The notes beneath the pieces were generated by a model. That model was given only the letters and a program-made list of their open reading frames with translations, was not told the origin of the DNA and ran no database searches. A stretch of DNA of 64,000 bases from JAVRLB01 sp049965455 (GTDB lineage: Archaea; Thermoplasmatota; Thermoplasmata; Thermoplasmatales; ARK-15), in assembly GCA_049965455.1 (NCBI GenBank), contig JBMFWH010000001.1, forward strand, positions 1-64,000. The letters run 5' to 3'. The translations under genes were made by a program, and so were the position numbers. Shown here in pieces: positions 15,925 through 24,787 of this stretch (position 1 is the first letter of the stretch; each line of letters begins with the position of its first letter).

Positions 15925-16743
15925 ATGAAACTTGCAACAAAAAATTTTTTAATTATAATTATTATTTTTTTAGTGTTGGGGCTGTTTTTCTCAGGTATGT
16001 TTGCAGTCCATAATGGGAATATATGTTTTTATTATACAACAAATCAGAAGCCATATCTTCCGGGAAGTTATGAAAATTATTCTTTAAATGAATTCGCAGT
16101 ACTCGGGGATATGTCATATAACTTTAAAGGCTATATAAATGTAAGTTCGGGAATATCGTCAACAACGGTAGATGTAAATGTTTGGATTTCAGTACTGGCC
16201 AAGCCATCTTATTATTTTCATGATGTCAAAACTCTGATTTTCATAGAAAAAAATGGATATTTTTATTATAATGGAAGCAGAGTAATCCTTCCATTTTTTT
16301 ATGAAGGTAATACTGTTATATCTGAATTTAGAGGCAATTATAACAATGGCAGTAATGATGGCGGATCAATAATTACAGATCCTGGGATATATCAATTCCA
16401 TCCAGGAATATTTTTATCAACATCCTTTGAAGAGTATGAGTATTCGGCAGATTCCAAACAGCTTTTTATAATGAGTAGTTTTGTAGATTCAGATCCATTA
16501 TTTATGGAAGTGTTTGGGATAGCATATAAAGCAGATAACAATACTTATCCTGTTCCATTGCATATAATACTTAATAAGACAAACTATATAGTATTCCCTC
16601 CAGATTGGCTATATATAATTACTACATTTTCTGTGGTGTTCATAATTATGGGGGCTCCAATAATTGTTCCTGTGTTAATTATTTTAATATTGATTGCATA
16701 CAGAAAACACAAGAGGCGTAAATATGAGCGAAATGAACCGTGA
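15925..16743 (+). CDS. Membrane protein with large external domain, cassette partner
   Basis: A 272-residue protein with an N-terminal span (FLIIIIIFLVLGLFFSGMF), an external domain of about 190 residues rich in Tyr, Ser, Asn and glycosylation sequons, and a C-terminal span (about 230-258) ending in a basic tail (KHKRRKYERNEP). No family recognised. GTG codons at 15916 and 15919 are alternative starts; the ATG at 15925 is preferred. Its 3' end overlaps the ABC ATPase gene by 20 bases, so they are translated together. As second gene after a secreted protein it could be an immunity protein, a maturation factor or an exporter accessory subunit. Confidence 0.65.
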   Translation: MKLATKNFLIIIIIFLVLGLFFSGMFAVHNGNICFYYTTNQKPYLPGSYENYSLNEFAVLGDMSYNFKGYINVSSGISSTTVDVNVWISVLAKPSYYFHDVKTLIFIEKNGYFYYNGSRVILPFFYEGNTVISEFRGNYNNGSNDGGSIITDPGIYQFHPGIFLSTSFEEYEYSADSKQLFIMSSFVDSDPLFMEVFGIAYKADNNTYPVPLHIILNKTNYIVFPPDWLYIITTFSVVFIIMGAPIIVPVLIILILIAYRKHKRRKYERNEP

Positions 16744-17602
16744 AAAACCAATTATTGAATGCTTAAATCTTACCAAGGCATATGAAAATCATTTTGTATT
16801 TAAGGATGCAAATTGCAAGACAGGGGGTGGAATCACAGGTTTGGTGGCACCGAATGGGTATGGAAAAACAACATTTATTGAAATGTGTGTGGGAGTTAGG
16901 AAAAACTATGCTGGTAATATAAATATTCTTGGGAAATCTCCGGATTATGTTAAGAATTCCATTGGATTTGTTCCGGATAAACCATCATACCCTGCTAACA
17001 TCAAAGTAGGAGATTACATAGAATTAGTAAATGAGATATATGGAAGAAAGCCTGATAATAATATGATTCAATTAGCCAATATTGAAAAGGTAATGGATTT
17101 AAGAATTGGGGAACTATCAGCAGGGTATCTTAAAAGAGTTTCATTCTTGCTTGCAATAACTCATTCCCCTAAAATTGTGTTTGCGGATGAACTGTTTTCA
17201 AATGTGGACAAATATGCAGTGTCTATAATGCTAAAAATGATTATGGATCTAAAGAATAGTGGTATTTCATTCATTATTTCATCTCATGATATTTCTGAAT
17301 TGGCCAGCATCGCAGATAGAGTATTAATAATAAATGAAAATAAATTTAAGGAACTATATCCGAGGAAATTGGAACTGAGGATCATACAAATATCGTCAGA
17401 GAACAATGAACTCCTTTATGAGCTATTAAAAAATTATTTTGAAGCGGAGATAACTGATAATGGATTGATTGTCAAGTTTGACAATTTAAACAAACTTCTA
17501 AGATTGCTGTCCACATTTGATAAGGAAATTTATTCATTGAAAATTTTAGATAGGAGGGAGAGTTTTCTTGATGAAATCAATAAAGCCATTACTGAAGATT
17601 GA
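16724..17602 (+). CDS. ABC transporter ATPase (ABC-2 exporter type) with atypical motifs
   Basis: A 292-residue ATPase. Walker A is 'APNGYGKTT' (usually GPNGxGKST), the signature is 'LSAGYLKR' (usually LSGGQ), Walker B is 'IVFADELFSNVD', and the H-loop is 'ISSHDISE'; the Q-loop position reads 'FVPDKPSYP'. The catalytic Glu, Lys and His are all present, so it is probably active. The ~80-residue C-terminal extension is typical of ABC-2 exporter ATPases. The ATG at 16724 has GAGG 9 bases upstream; a TTG at 16694 is a weaker alternative. It overlaps the permease gene by 32 bases. Function: powers the adjacent permease, likely for export or for toxin immunity. Confidence 0.85.
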   Translation: MSEMNREKPIIECLNLTKAYENHFVFKDANCKTGGGITGLVAPNGYGKTTFIEMCVGVRKNYAGNINILGKSPDYVKNSIGFVPDKPSYPANIKVGDYIELVNEIYGRKPDNNMIQLANIEKVMDLRIGELSAGYLKRVSFLLAITHSPKIVFADELFSNVDKYAVSIMLKMIMDLKNSGISFIISSHDISELASIADRVLIINENKFKELYPRKLELRIIQISSENNELLYELLKNYFEAEITDNGLIVKFDNLNKLLRLLSTFDKEIYSLKILDRRESFLDEINKAITED

Positions 17603-18287
17603 ATGGAAAAATCACAATTTTTATTTATATTTATCTATAAACATAACAATATTCTTAGTTTTGATAATGATTATAAAAATGGAAAATAATTCTTTAGTAA
17701 CGGATTGTATTCAATTTTCACTTATTACGTTTATAATATTTGGATTATTCTGGGCTACATCAATGCTTGAGAATCTAAAAAATTATAAGGAGAGTGGTAT
17801 CTTAAAAACATACGTTTCCTATCCTATAAATACTGTTCAATTTGTTGTTTCAAAGCAAATTCCATATTTAATGTGTGATTTAATATCCTTGATTGTAGGT
17901 TCATTTGCAGCATTTATTATAATCGGTGATCTTAAATTTCTAAGTTTGGAATTGTTTCTTATTGCTACACTGTTTACATTATTATCTTCAAGAGCATTAT
18001 TTTTCTTGGGATCGATGATGTTAAGGTTAGGATTCTTGCCTGAGATAATAGTAATATTTTACTATGTCATTGTATTTTTCATTAATTATGCTCAAATTGG
18101 CATAAACACTATATTCTTCACACAGTTCCCATATTTTTATTTATTTGCCACTTTTTTTTCGTTAAATTATACGGACGTTGATATCTTAAATTTAATAGCA
18201 ATGCCGATTATATATCTCATACTTATATTTCTAGCCATGGTTAGTTTTAAGATTACAAACTGGAAATTATTATTTAATTACAAATAA
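17571..18287 (+). CDS. ABC-2-type permease subunit
   Basis: A 238-residue hydrophobic protein with about six membrane spans and a short cytoplasmic start (MKSIKPLLKIEWKNHNF), as in ABC-2 permeases. The loop 'MLENLKNYKESGILKTYVSYPINTVQFVVSKQIPY' between spans 2 and 3 is the usual coupling region. The ATG at 17571 follows GGAGGGAG (17553-17560); a TTG lies directly before it. It is the last gene of the cassette and is followed by a T-run. Together with the ATPase it forms a homodimeric exporter or lipid/peptide pump. Confidence 0.8.
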   Translation: MKSIKPLLKIEWKNHNFYLYLSINITIFLVLIMIIKMENNSLVTDCIQFSLITFIIFGLFWATSMLENLKNYKESGILKTYVSYPINTVQFVVSKQIPYLMCDLISLIVGSFAAFIIIGDLKFLSLELFLIATLFTLLSSRALFFLGSMMLRLGFLPEIIVIFYYVIVFFINYAQIGINTIFFTQFPYFYLFATFFSLNYTDVDILNLIAMPIIYLILIFLAMVSFKITNWKLLFNYK

Positions 18288-18290
18288 TTT

Positions 18291-18297
18291 TTTTAAT
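18291..18297 (+). terminator. T-run after the ABC cassette
   Basis: A run of T residues directly after the permease stop is the kind of U-tract at which archaeal RNA polymerase terminates. No stem is needed in archaea; evidence is only the run and its place. Confidence 0.3.
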
Positions 18298-18441
18298 TTA
18301 TAAAAGTTGTTTCATAGATTATGTTCGTTAGATCTTCTGATATGAGAATTTTTTATTTGACCTGCTATTCTCTATGCTGAGACTTTAGTGTTTATCAAGC
18401 CTGATACCCTCTATCTCTAGATTCACAGTGCACAGTATCTA

Positions 18442-18455
18442 TTTACATATGTAAA
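18442..18455. promoter_or_regulatory. 14-bp perfect palindrome upstream of the aminopeptidase gene
   Basis: TTTACATATGTAAA reads the same on both strands and lies about 95 bases before the ATG at 18549. Such palindromes are typical dimeric-repressor sites, but AT-rich DNA also produces them by chance. Confidence 0.3.
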
Positions 18456-18548
18456 AAAATACTCAATCTTTATGTTAACTTACATCATAACATCCCCCGG
18501 TCACAAAAATTAAAAAAACTTAATAACTTTAACGTATATAACACACTT

Positions 18549-20912
18549 ATGATAATTGAATCTTATGACATTTATATGGATGTGGATAGTGCCTCAGACT
18601 CTTACAGAGGAACTGAGAAAATTAAAGTATTGGGCGCTAACGAGCAACTGGTATTGAACTCTTTTAACCTGAACATAAAAAGCATAAAGCTTGACCGGAA
18701 AAACGTGAAATTCAGCATCAATGCTGAAAAAGAAGAGCTCACGATATCAGAGTATGTGGACGGCCAAGTAACCGTAACAGTGGAATTTGAAGGCAAAATC
18801 AACGAGAATCTCATGGGCCTGTACATGGCCAACAGCAAGAATGGCAAGATGTATACGACTCAGTTTGAGCCAACACAGGCACGCTGGGCGTTTCCGTGCC
18901 TTGACAATCCTTATTATAAGGCAAAATTCAACATCTCTTTGCTGATCGATAAAGATCTAGATGCAATATCAAACATGCCCGTTAAATTCAGGAAAGTGTC
19001 AGGAAATAGAAAACTGGTCAAGTTCAAAGAAACTCCGAGAATGTCCACTTATCTTGTGTACATAGGGATCGGGAAGTTCGAGGAGAAATCGCAGCATTTA
19101 AAAAACAAGAACGTGATTCTGACCGCTCCTGCAGGAACATTGAAAAGCACGGATTTTCCGATCGATATTGCCAAGAAAGCAATAACGTTTTACGAGAACT
19201 ATTTTAATATCAAATATGCAATGCCAAAGATGCACTTGATCTCAGTCCCGGAATTTGCTGCAGGTGCGATGGAAAACTGGGGCGCGATAACGTTCAGGGA
19301 GGTAGTGTTACTCGTGGATGAGACTACAAGCAACGCTGTCAAAAAAAGGGTTGCGGAAGTGATCAGCCACGAAATTGCGCACCAATGGTTCGGAGATCTT
19401 GTGACCATGAAATGGTGGAATGATCTGTGGCTCAATGAGAGCTTTGCTACGTTTATGGCATATAAGGTTCTGGACCATTACTATCCGCAATGGGACTCTT
19501 GGGCAGAGCTGATGCTTGGAGATACTTCCGGGGCTCTGAGAGGAGACTCTCTTAAAAACACGCATCCGATTGATGTAAAAGTGCAAGATCCAAAAGAGAT
19601 AACCCAGATATTTGACGAGATAAGCTATGGAAAGGGTGGAAGCATATTGAGAATGATAGAGGCATATGTTGGGCTCGATAATTTCAGGGACGGAGTGCGC
19701 AAGTACCTGACCAAGTTCGCGTACTCGAATGCTGAAGGACAGGATCTATGGAACGAGATAGAGGCAATTACAAAACAGCCGATGTCAAAGATAATGAAAG
19801 CATGGATTGAGAAAGAGGGATATCCAGTGATATCTGCAAGCAGGAATGGAGAGCTGATCAAGATTGAACAGACCCGGTTCCTGTTAGATGGAACTATTGA
19901 AAAAGATTCTTGGCCAGTACCTTTGACCATTAAAAGAGCGGGCAGCGCAGAATCAATATTGTTAGAGGAAGAGAGTAAAACCATAAAAAGCGAGGGCTTT
20001 ATAAAGCTGAACATAAACCAGACCGGATTTTACAGAGTGAAATATGACAGCTACCTGTTTGAAAACATAATAAGAAACAAAGACAAGCTATCAGAGCTGG
20101 ATAAATGGGGAATTGTAAATGATGCGTTTGCATTTTTGCTGGCCGGATTGATAAGCAAGGCAGAGTATGTTGAGAAGATCCGTGCATTTAAAAATGAAAC
20201 TGAGTACCTTGTTATTAAAGAGATAGAATCCCAGCTGTCCACGCTGTTGCTGATACTGGACAATGATGCAGAATTGAGTGATTTTGCCAGGTCTTATTTC
20301 AGGACGCATCTGGACAGGCTGGAGCAGGGCATGGCTTCAGAAAACGATCGCATATTGCGTGGCTCTGTCGCTTTAGACCTGTGCTTGCTGGACAAGCAGT
20401 TTGCAGAGTCTATGGCGTCCAGGTTCAGGGACTTTGAAAAATCTGATCCTGATATGAAAAATGCGATTTCGCAATCAGCGGCACTCGTGTTCAAAAACCT
20501 GGATGCGCTGATGGAGAAGTACAAGGCCACTGACAAGGATGAAGATAAAATGTATCTGATCGGCGCGATGGGATGGTTGCCAGAGTCAGAACTGGATAAA
20601 GTGGTAAGCCTGATCAGAAGCGGAGACATCAAAAAGCAGGATACTACAAGATTTTATATCTCGGCAGCACTGTGCCCATACAACAGGGCATATATATTAA
20701 AAAACTTTGAAACAATAGTGAAAGAAACGTTAAAAGTGTTTGCAGGCACAGGCTATGCAGGGCGGTTGGTAGAAATATCGGTACCTTATCTGGGGCTAAA
20801 GAAAGAGCATGAAATAAAGAGTATCCTGAGCAAGCTAACGGACCTGGAATTGAAGAGAGGAATAGAGAAAGGACTGGAATTATTGACCATATATTCCAAG
20901 CTTGTGAGATAA
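18549..20912 (+). CDS. M1-family zinc aminopeptidase, tricorn-interacting-factor type
   Basis: A 787-residue cytosolic metallopeptidase. It shows the substrate-anchoring 'GAMENWGAI' (about 239-247), the zinc motif 'HEIAHQWFGDLVTMKWWNDLWLNESFA' (HExxH at 274-278, third ligand Glu at 297) and the four-domain length of the Thermoplasma tricorn factors F2 and F3. These remove N-terminal residues from peptides released by tricorn or proteasome. F2 versus F3 cannot be decided by eye. No signal peptide is present. Transcription is probably leaderless from a CTTAATAA box near 18519. Confidence 0.92.
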   Translation: MIIESYDIYMDVDSASDSYRGTEKIKVLGANEQLVLNSFNLNIKSIKLDRKNVKFSINAEKEELTISEYVDGQVTVTVEFEGKINENLMGLYMANSKNGKMYTTQFEPTQARWAFPCLDNPYYKAKFNISLLIDKDLDAISNMPVKFRKVSGNRKLVKFKETPRMSTYLVYIGIGKFEEKSQHLKNKNVILTAPAGTLKSTDFPIDIAKKAITFYENYFNIKYAMPKMHLISVPEFAAGAMENWGAITFREVVLLVDETTSNAVKKRVAEVISHEIAHQWFGDLVTMKWWNDLWLNESFATFMAYKVLDHYYPQWDSWAELMLGDTSGALRGDSLKNTHPIDVKVQDPKEITQIFDEISYGKGGSILRMIEAYVGLDNFRDGVRKYLTKFAYSNAEGQDLWNEIEAITKQPMSKIMKAWIEKEGYPVISASRNGELIKIEQTRFLLDGTIEKDSWPVPLTIKRAGSAESILLEEESKTIKSEGFIKLNINQTGFYRVKYDSYLFENIIRNKDKLSELDKWGIVNDAFAFLLAGLISKAEYVEKIRAFKNETEYLVIKEIESQLSTLLLILDNDAELSDFARSYFRTHLDRLEQGMASENDRILRGSVALDLCLLDKQFAESMASRFRDFEKSDPDMKNAISQSAALVFKNLDALMEKYKATDKDEDKMYLIGAMGWLPESELDKVVSLIRSGDIKKQDTTRFYISAALCPYNRAYILKNFETIVKETLKVFAGTGYAGRLVEISVPYLGLKKEHEIKSILSKLTDLELKRGIEKGLELLTIYSKLVR

Positions 20913-20955
20913 AGTATTTAAATAAAAACATATATCATGAGAAGGTGATCATAAT

Positions 20956-21627
20956 ATGGACTATTTGATATGGTACGGGCACTCTGCCTTTGAGCTTAAC
21001 ATTGACGAAAAGAAGATACTAATCGATCCCTGGATTAGCAATCCTTTATCCAGTACAAAGCCTGAAGACATCAAAAACGTGGATGTAATAGTTATTACCC
21101 ACAGCCACGAAGATCATACGGGGGACGTGGATACGATTCTTGCAAACAATCCAGAAGCAAAGCTATTGGCAATGTTTGAGCTTGCAAACAGCTATGAAGA
21201 AAAAGGTGCAAAACACGTGATCGGCGCAAACATAGGGGGCGCAGCGATGATCGAGGCCATGAAATTTGTACTGACCAGCGCTACACACAGCTCTGCACTG
21301 GGCTCTCCTTCCGGAGTGGTCATAATAGGCAAGAACAGCACAGTCTATCATGCTGGCGATACGGGCGCAATGATGGACATGAAGCTGATCGGCGAGTTTT
21401 ACAAGCCTAAGGTTGCAATGCTGCCGATTGGCGGGCACTTTGTGATGGGTCCTTACGAAGCTGCAAAAGCGGTGGAACTGATCCACCCCAAGATTGCAAT
21501 ACCCATGCATTACCAGACCTTTCCAGCGTTGTGGGGCACTGCCATAGAATTTGAAAACGAAGTGCGAAAATTAAAGCTTGATACTAAGGTCGTGACACTC
21601 AAGCCTGGTGAAAAATTAAATATATAA
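20956..21627 (+). CDS. Metal-dependent hydrolase, UPF0173 (metallo-beta-lactamase fold)
   Basis: A 223-residue single-domain metallo-hydrolase. The metal motif 'THSHEDHTGD' (H-x-H-x-D-H), 'YHAGDTGAMMD' and 'IPMHYQTFPAL' match the UPF0173 family, which lacks signal peptides and has no firmly assigned substrate. A TATTTAAATA box follows the preceding stop and GAAGGTGAT precedes the ATG. Confidence 0.88.
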   Translation: MDYLIWYGHSAFELNIDEKKILIDPWISNPLSSTKPEDIKNVDVIVITHSHEDHTGDVDTILANNPEAKLLAMFELANSYEEKGAKHVIGANIGGAAMIEAMKFVLTSATHSSALGSPSGVVIIGKNSTVYHAGDTGAMMDMKLIGEFYKPKVAMLPIGGHFVMGPYEAAKAVELIHPKIAIPMHYQTFPALWGTAIEFENEVRKLKLDTKVVTLKPGEKLNI

Positions 21628-21629
21628 GA

Positions 21630-23891
21630 TTATGGAAAGTTCTCGCGCATGAACTGCAACCCATTCTCATTATTTCTTTTTAAAAACCTTAATTTTGTCT
21701 CATTTTCTTCATAATCGAATATGATCCATGTTTCGTTGTCGACTGTATAAGCATACACATCAGGCTTCACTATGGACTGAGGCTTAAATGCAATAGTGGC
21801 GACCACGATCTTTTTGTTAACCTTTTCTCTGACCTTTTTCAGGACCTGCTCGAGAGTCTTGCCAGTATCGGCAATATCGTCCACGAGCAAAATATAGCCG
21901 TTCTGCGTGATCGACAAATATTCGAAAGAGCCAATGCTTACAGCAGTGCTGGGAGTGCCATCTTCAAGATAGTAGCTTGCCCTTATTCCAATCAGCTCTT
22001 TCACCTGCAAATAATCGCTGAGCAACCTGCCTATTACCATGCCCCCGCGCTCAATGTATATGATGGATTCTGGAGTCCCGTACTTCTCTAATATCTCTTT
22101 TGCAAGCTGCTTTGCATAGTGTTTTAACATGTCAAATTTCAGAGCCACATATCTCTTTTTTTCTTTTTCAAACTTGAAAAACTCGAACCATTCTCTAGCA
22201 TTGATCAGAAGATCCTGGATCACGCCTGCATCTTTCAGCTTTTTTGAGATCCGGACAGATTGAGGGGCGATCAGCGAAGAATCTTTTAAAAGCTCTTCGT
22301 TTACAAACAATTGTTCAGGCAGGCCGTCAAATATGATCTTTCCTCTTTTCATCACCATTACGCGCCTGCAATATTCAGCCACCAGCCTCATATCATGCGT
22401 TATGACTATTATTGTCCTGCCATCTTTGTTAAGCTCGTCCAGGATTTCCATGATCTCTCTGGACATTCTGTAGTCCTGGCCCGTAGTAGGCTCGTCTACG
22501 ATCAGTATCTCAGGCTTCATGGCCATGACGCTTGCTACTGCAAGCCTGCGCTTTTCGCCACGACTTAAAAAGAGAGGGTCTTCATCCAGTTTTTTATAGA
22601 GTCCCACCTTTTGCAGCGTGTACCTGATTATATTTTCTGATTCATCTTTCGGAATGCCTAAATTTTTCAGCCCGTACTCTATTTCATTATGCACGGACCT
22701 GTTGAAGATCTGATGGTCCGGATTCTGGAACACATATCCTAAATATCTGGGTAGTTCTGATCTCACGCTCTTCTTTTTGATGTCCATGTCTAGTATCCTT
22801 ATATAACCGCTCCATCCAGTCTCATAGCCTGATAATATTTTTGAAAGCGTGGTTTTTCCAGACCCGTTTTGCCCGATCAACGCTATAAACTCTCCCTTGT
22901 TGACTTTCAGGTCCAGTCCGTTAATGGCCTTTGTGCCGTCAGTATACGTAAACTGCAAGTTTTTCACGTCTATGGCCAGCGTGCCAGACTCTTTGACGAC
23001 CCTGCTGACCCTGAACGTCCGGGCAATGTTTACGTCCACGCTATTTATGATCTCCTCCTCTTTCATATTCAAAATCTCGGGAATCTCAATGTAGTTTTTA
23101 GTTTTTGGGTCTGAGTAAATATTGTCGGGAGTGTCAACTGCCACAATCTCTCCATTATATATTACAGCCATACGATCCACGAATTTCTTCATGATTTCAG
23201 GATCGTGCTCTACCAGAATTACAGTTATGTCTCCTCTCTCTTTCAGCTTTGCTATGGCCTGGATCACTTCCATCTTTCCAGCCGGGTCCAGATCTGAAGT
23301 GGGTTCGTCCAGGATTAGTATCTTTGGATGCATTGCCAGGAAACTGGCAATGATCAACCTCTGTTTCTGGCCTCCAGAAAGCTCGCTAGGATGGATCTTT
23401 GAAGCGACATGGTACAGATCTTCCAGTCCAACTCTCTCGAGTGCATCCTTGATCCTTGCCTCGATCTCTTTTTTATCAAGTCCCATAATCTGCAATCCTA
23501 AAGAAAGCTCACTTAACACGCTCATAGTCAAAAACTGGTTTTCAGGATCTTGCATCACTATGCCGATAGTAGGGGCCATAGTGTGCTTTCCAATTATCTT
23601 TACAGTATTATCGGTGGTCACGATCTCGGATACAGGCTCTCCAAATACCAGGATTTTACCGCTCATATGCTCATTTATCTTATCCAGCGGCACTTTTACC
23701 TGGTGCGGAATCAGCCCTGCAATAGAATAGCATAGTGTTGTTTTTCCAGAGCCGGTAGGCCCTGTTATCCCAAAAAACTCACCCTTGTAAATCTCTAAAT
23801 TGATATTTTTTAAAGTGTACTCTCCCATCTCTTCAGTAAACGTCGGATATCTCCAGTAAAAGTTTATCAATTCCACAGCTTTCTCACTCAT
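21630..23891 (-). CDS. Fused ECF-transporter ATPases (two ABC domains) with C-terminal phosphoribosyltransferase
   Basis: A 753-residue, three-part protein. ABC domain 1 (1-~270): Walker A GPTGSGKT (44-51), signature LSGGQ (171-175), Walker B ILILDEP. ABC domain 2 (~305-540): Walker A GQNGSGKT (340-347), signature LSRGE, Walker B ILIVDEP, H-loop ITHD. The last ~170 residues are a type I phosphoribosyltransferase: 'IYIERGGMVIGRLLSDYL' and the PRPP loop 'ILLVDDIADTGKTL' (about 668-681), as in xanthine/hypoxanthine PRTases. The first two parts correspond to EcfA1/EcfA2. It overlaps the T-component gene by 4 bases. The fusion implies that an imported nucleobase is trapped at once as its nucleotide; this is inference. 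Confidence 0.9.
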   Translation of the reverse strand: MSEKAVELINFYWRYPTFTEEMGEYTLKNINLEIYKGEFFGITGPTGSGKTTLCYSIAGLIPHQVKVPLDKINEHMSGKILVFGEPVSEIVTTDNTVKIIGKHTMAPTIGIVMQDPENQFLTMSVLSELSLGLQIMGLDKKEIEARIKDALERVGLEDLYHVASKIHPSELSGGQKQRLIIASFLAMHPKILILDEPTSDLDPAGKMEVIQAIAKLKERGDITVILVEHDPEIMKKFVDRMAVIYNGEIVAVDTPDNIYSDPKTKNYIEIPEILNMKEEEIINSVDVNIARTFRVSRVVKESGTLAIDVKNLQFTYTDGTKAINGLDLKVNKGEFIALIGQNGSGKTTLSKILSGYETGWSGYIRILDMDIKKKSVRSELPRYLGYVFQNPDHQIFNRSVHNEIEYGLKNLGIPKDESENIIRYTLQKVGLYKKLDEDPLFLSRGEKRRLAVASVMAMKPEILIVDEPTTGQDYRMSREIMEILDELNKDGRTIIVITHDMRLVAEYCRRVMVMKRGKIIFDGLPEQLFVNEELLKDSSLIAPQSVRISKKLKDAGVIQDLLINAREWFEFFKFEKEKKRYVALKFDMLKHYAKQLAKEILEKYGTPESIIYIERGGMVIGRLLSDYLQVKELIGIRASYYLEDGTPSTAVSIGSFEYLSITQNGYILLVDDIADTGKTLEQVLKKVREKVNKKIVVATIAFKPQSIVKPDVYAYTVDNETWIIFDYEENETKLRFLKRNNENGLQFMRENFP

Positions 23892-24751
23892 ATATATCTA
23901 CCTACCATTATCGAGAGATTGAAAAAGTATACGATCACGAGTCCGATAACCGCGAAGGATATGCCAAGATAATCATAATATTTGAAATTTCTTTGTTCCA
24001 GTGGCTCTGATAGCTTTTTCGCGTTTGAAAACCCGCGCGCTTCCAGCGCTGAGCCCATTTCTACAGCCCTTTTGATCATGGAAGCAGTTAACGGAATGGA
24101 TAACGCTATAAACTCTTTAATCTTTTTCAATAATCTAAACCCTTTAATCTTGCCGCTTCTTGCATACTGCGCATGCCTGATAGACTCGAGATCTTCGGTC
24201 ATTATGTTCAAGCTCCTGAATATCAGCGAGATGAAAAAAACGATTTTGAATGGGAATTTTGCCTTTGTCAGGCCGGCAACTACATCAATGTCCCTTGTAG
24301 TCATGATAATCAACAATGTCAAGAAAGCCATGGCCGCATAGCCAAACACCTTTGAAAGCCCGATATATACAGATTCCCTGGTTATTTTTAACTTTATTGT
24401 GGACAGGGATGTCTGGTAAAGGACAGATGATCCAACCTGGTTGAAAAACAGCCACCATATGAACAGTACAAAAAGTGCAATGATCAGCAATACCAAATAA
24501 CTTTTAACCAGATATTTGATAGTTTTAGAGTCTATAAAAAACACGATCACTATAAAAAACACGATCATTGAAAATACCAGGTCTGGATAAGATTCGGTGA
24601 TTGCCCTTATTACAGCTACGGACACGATGACAAATATGAGAAACTTTGCGATAGGATTGAGCCTTACAAAAAGAGAATCTGTTTTTGCATAAAATAAAAT
24701 AGTCTTTACAAATTTCTTCTCTCCGCTCCAGTTTTCTCTATCACTGATCAT
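23888..24751 (-). CDS. ecfT: ECF transporter T component (EcfT)
   Basis: A 287-residue membrane protein with about five or six spans and the EcfT coupling motif in 'MIKRAVEMGSALEARGF' (A-R-G). It also has 'DLESIRHAQYARSG', the second Ala-Arg-Gly-like coupling helix. EcfT links the two ATPase domains to the substrate-binding S component. Its stop overlaps the start of the ATPase fusion by 4 bases and it follows the S component by 36 bases. Confidence 0.9.
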   Translation of the reverse strand: MISDRENWSGEKKFVKTILFYAKTDSLFVRLNPIAKFLIFVIVSVAVIRAITESYPDLVFSMIVFFIVIVFFIDSKTIKYLVKSYLVLLIIALFVLFIWWLFFNQVGSSVLYQTSLSTIKLKITRESVYIGLSKVFGYAAMAFLTLLIIMTTRDIDVVAGLTKAKFPFKIVFFISLIFRSLNIMTEDLESIRHAQYARSGKIKGFRLLKKIKEFIALSIPLTASMIKRAVEMGSALEARGFSNAKKLSEPLEQRNFKYYDYLGISFAVIGLVIVYFFNLSIMVGRYI

Positions 24752-24787
24752 GAATGTTCCCTGTAAATGTGTGTATGTATATTATGT

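Noticed and set aside
23122..23730. Open frame of 202 codons on the plus strand
   Set aside because: Antisense to the first ABC domain of the ATPase-PRTase fusion; Ser-rich peptide without a domain.
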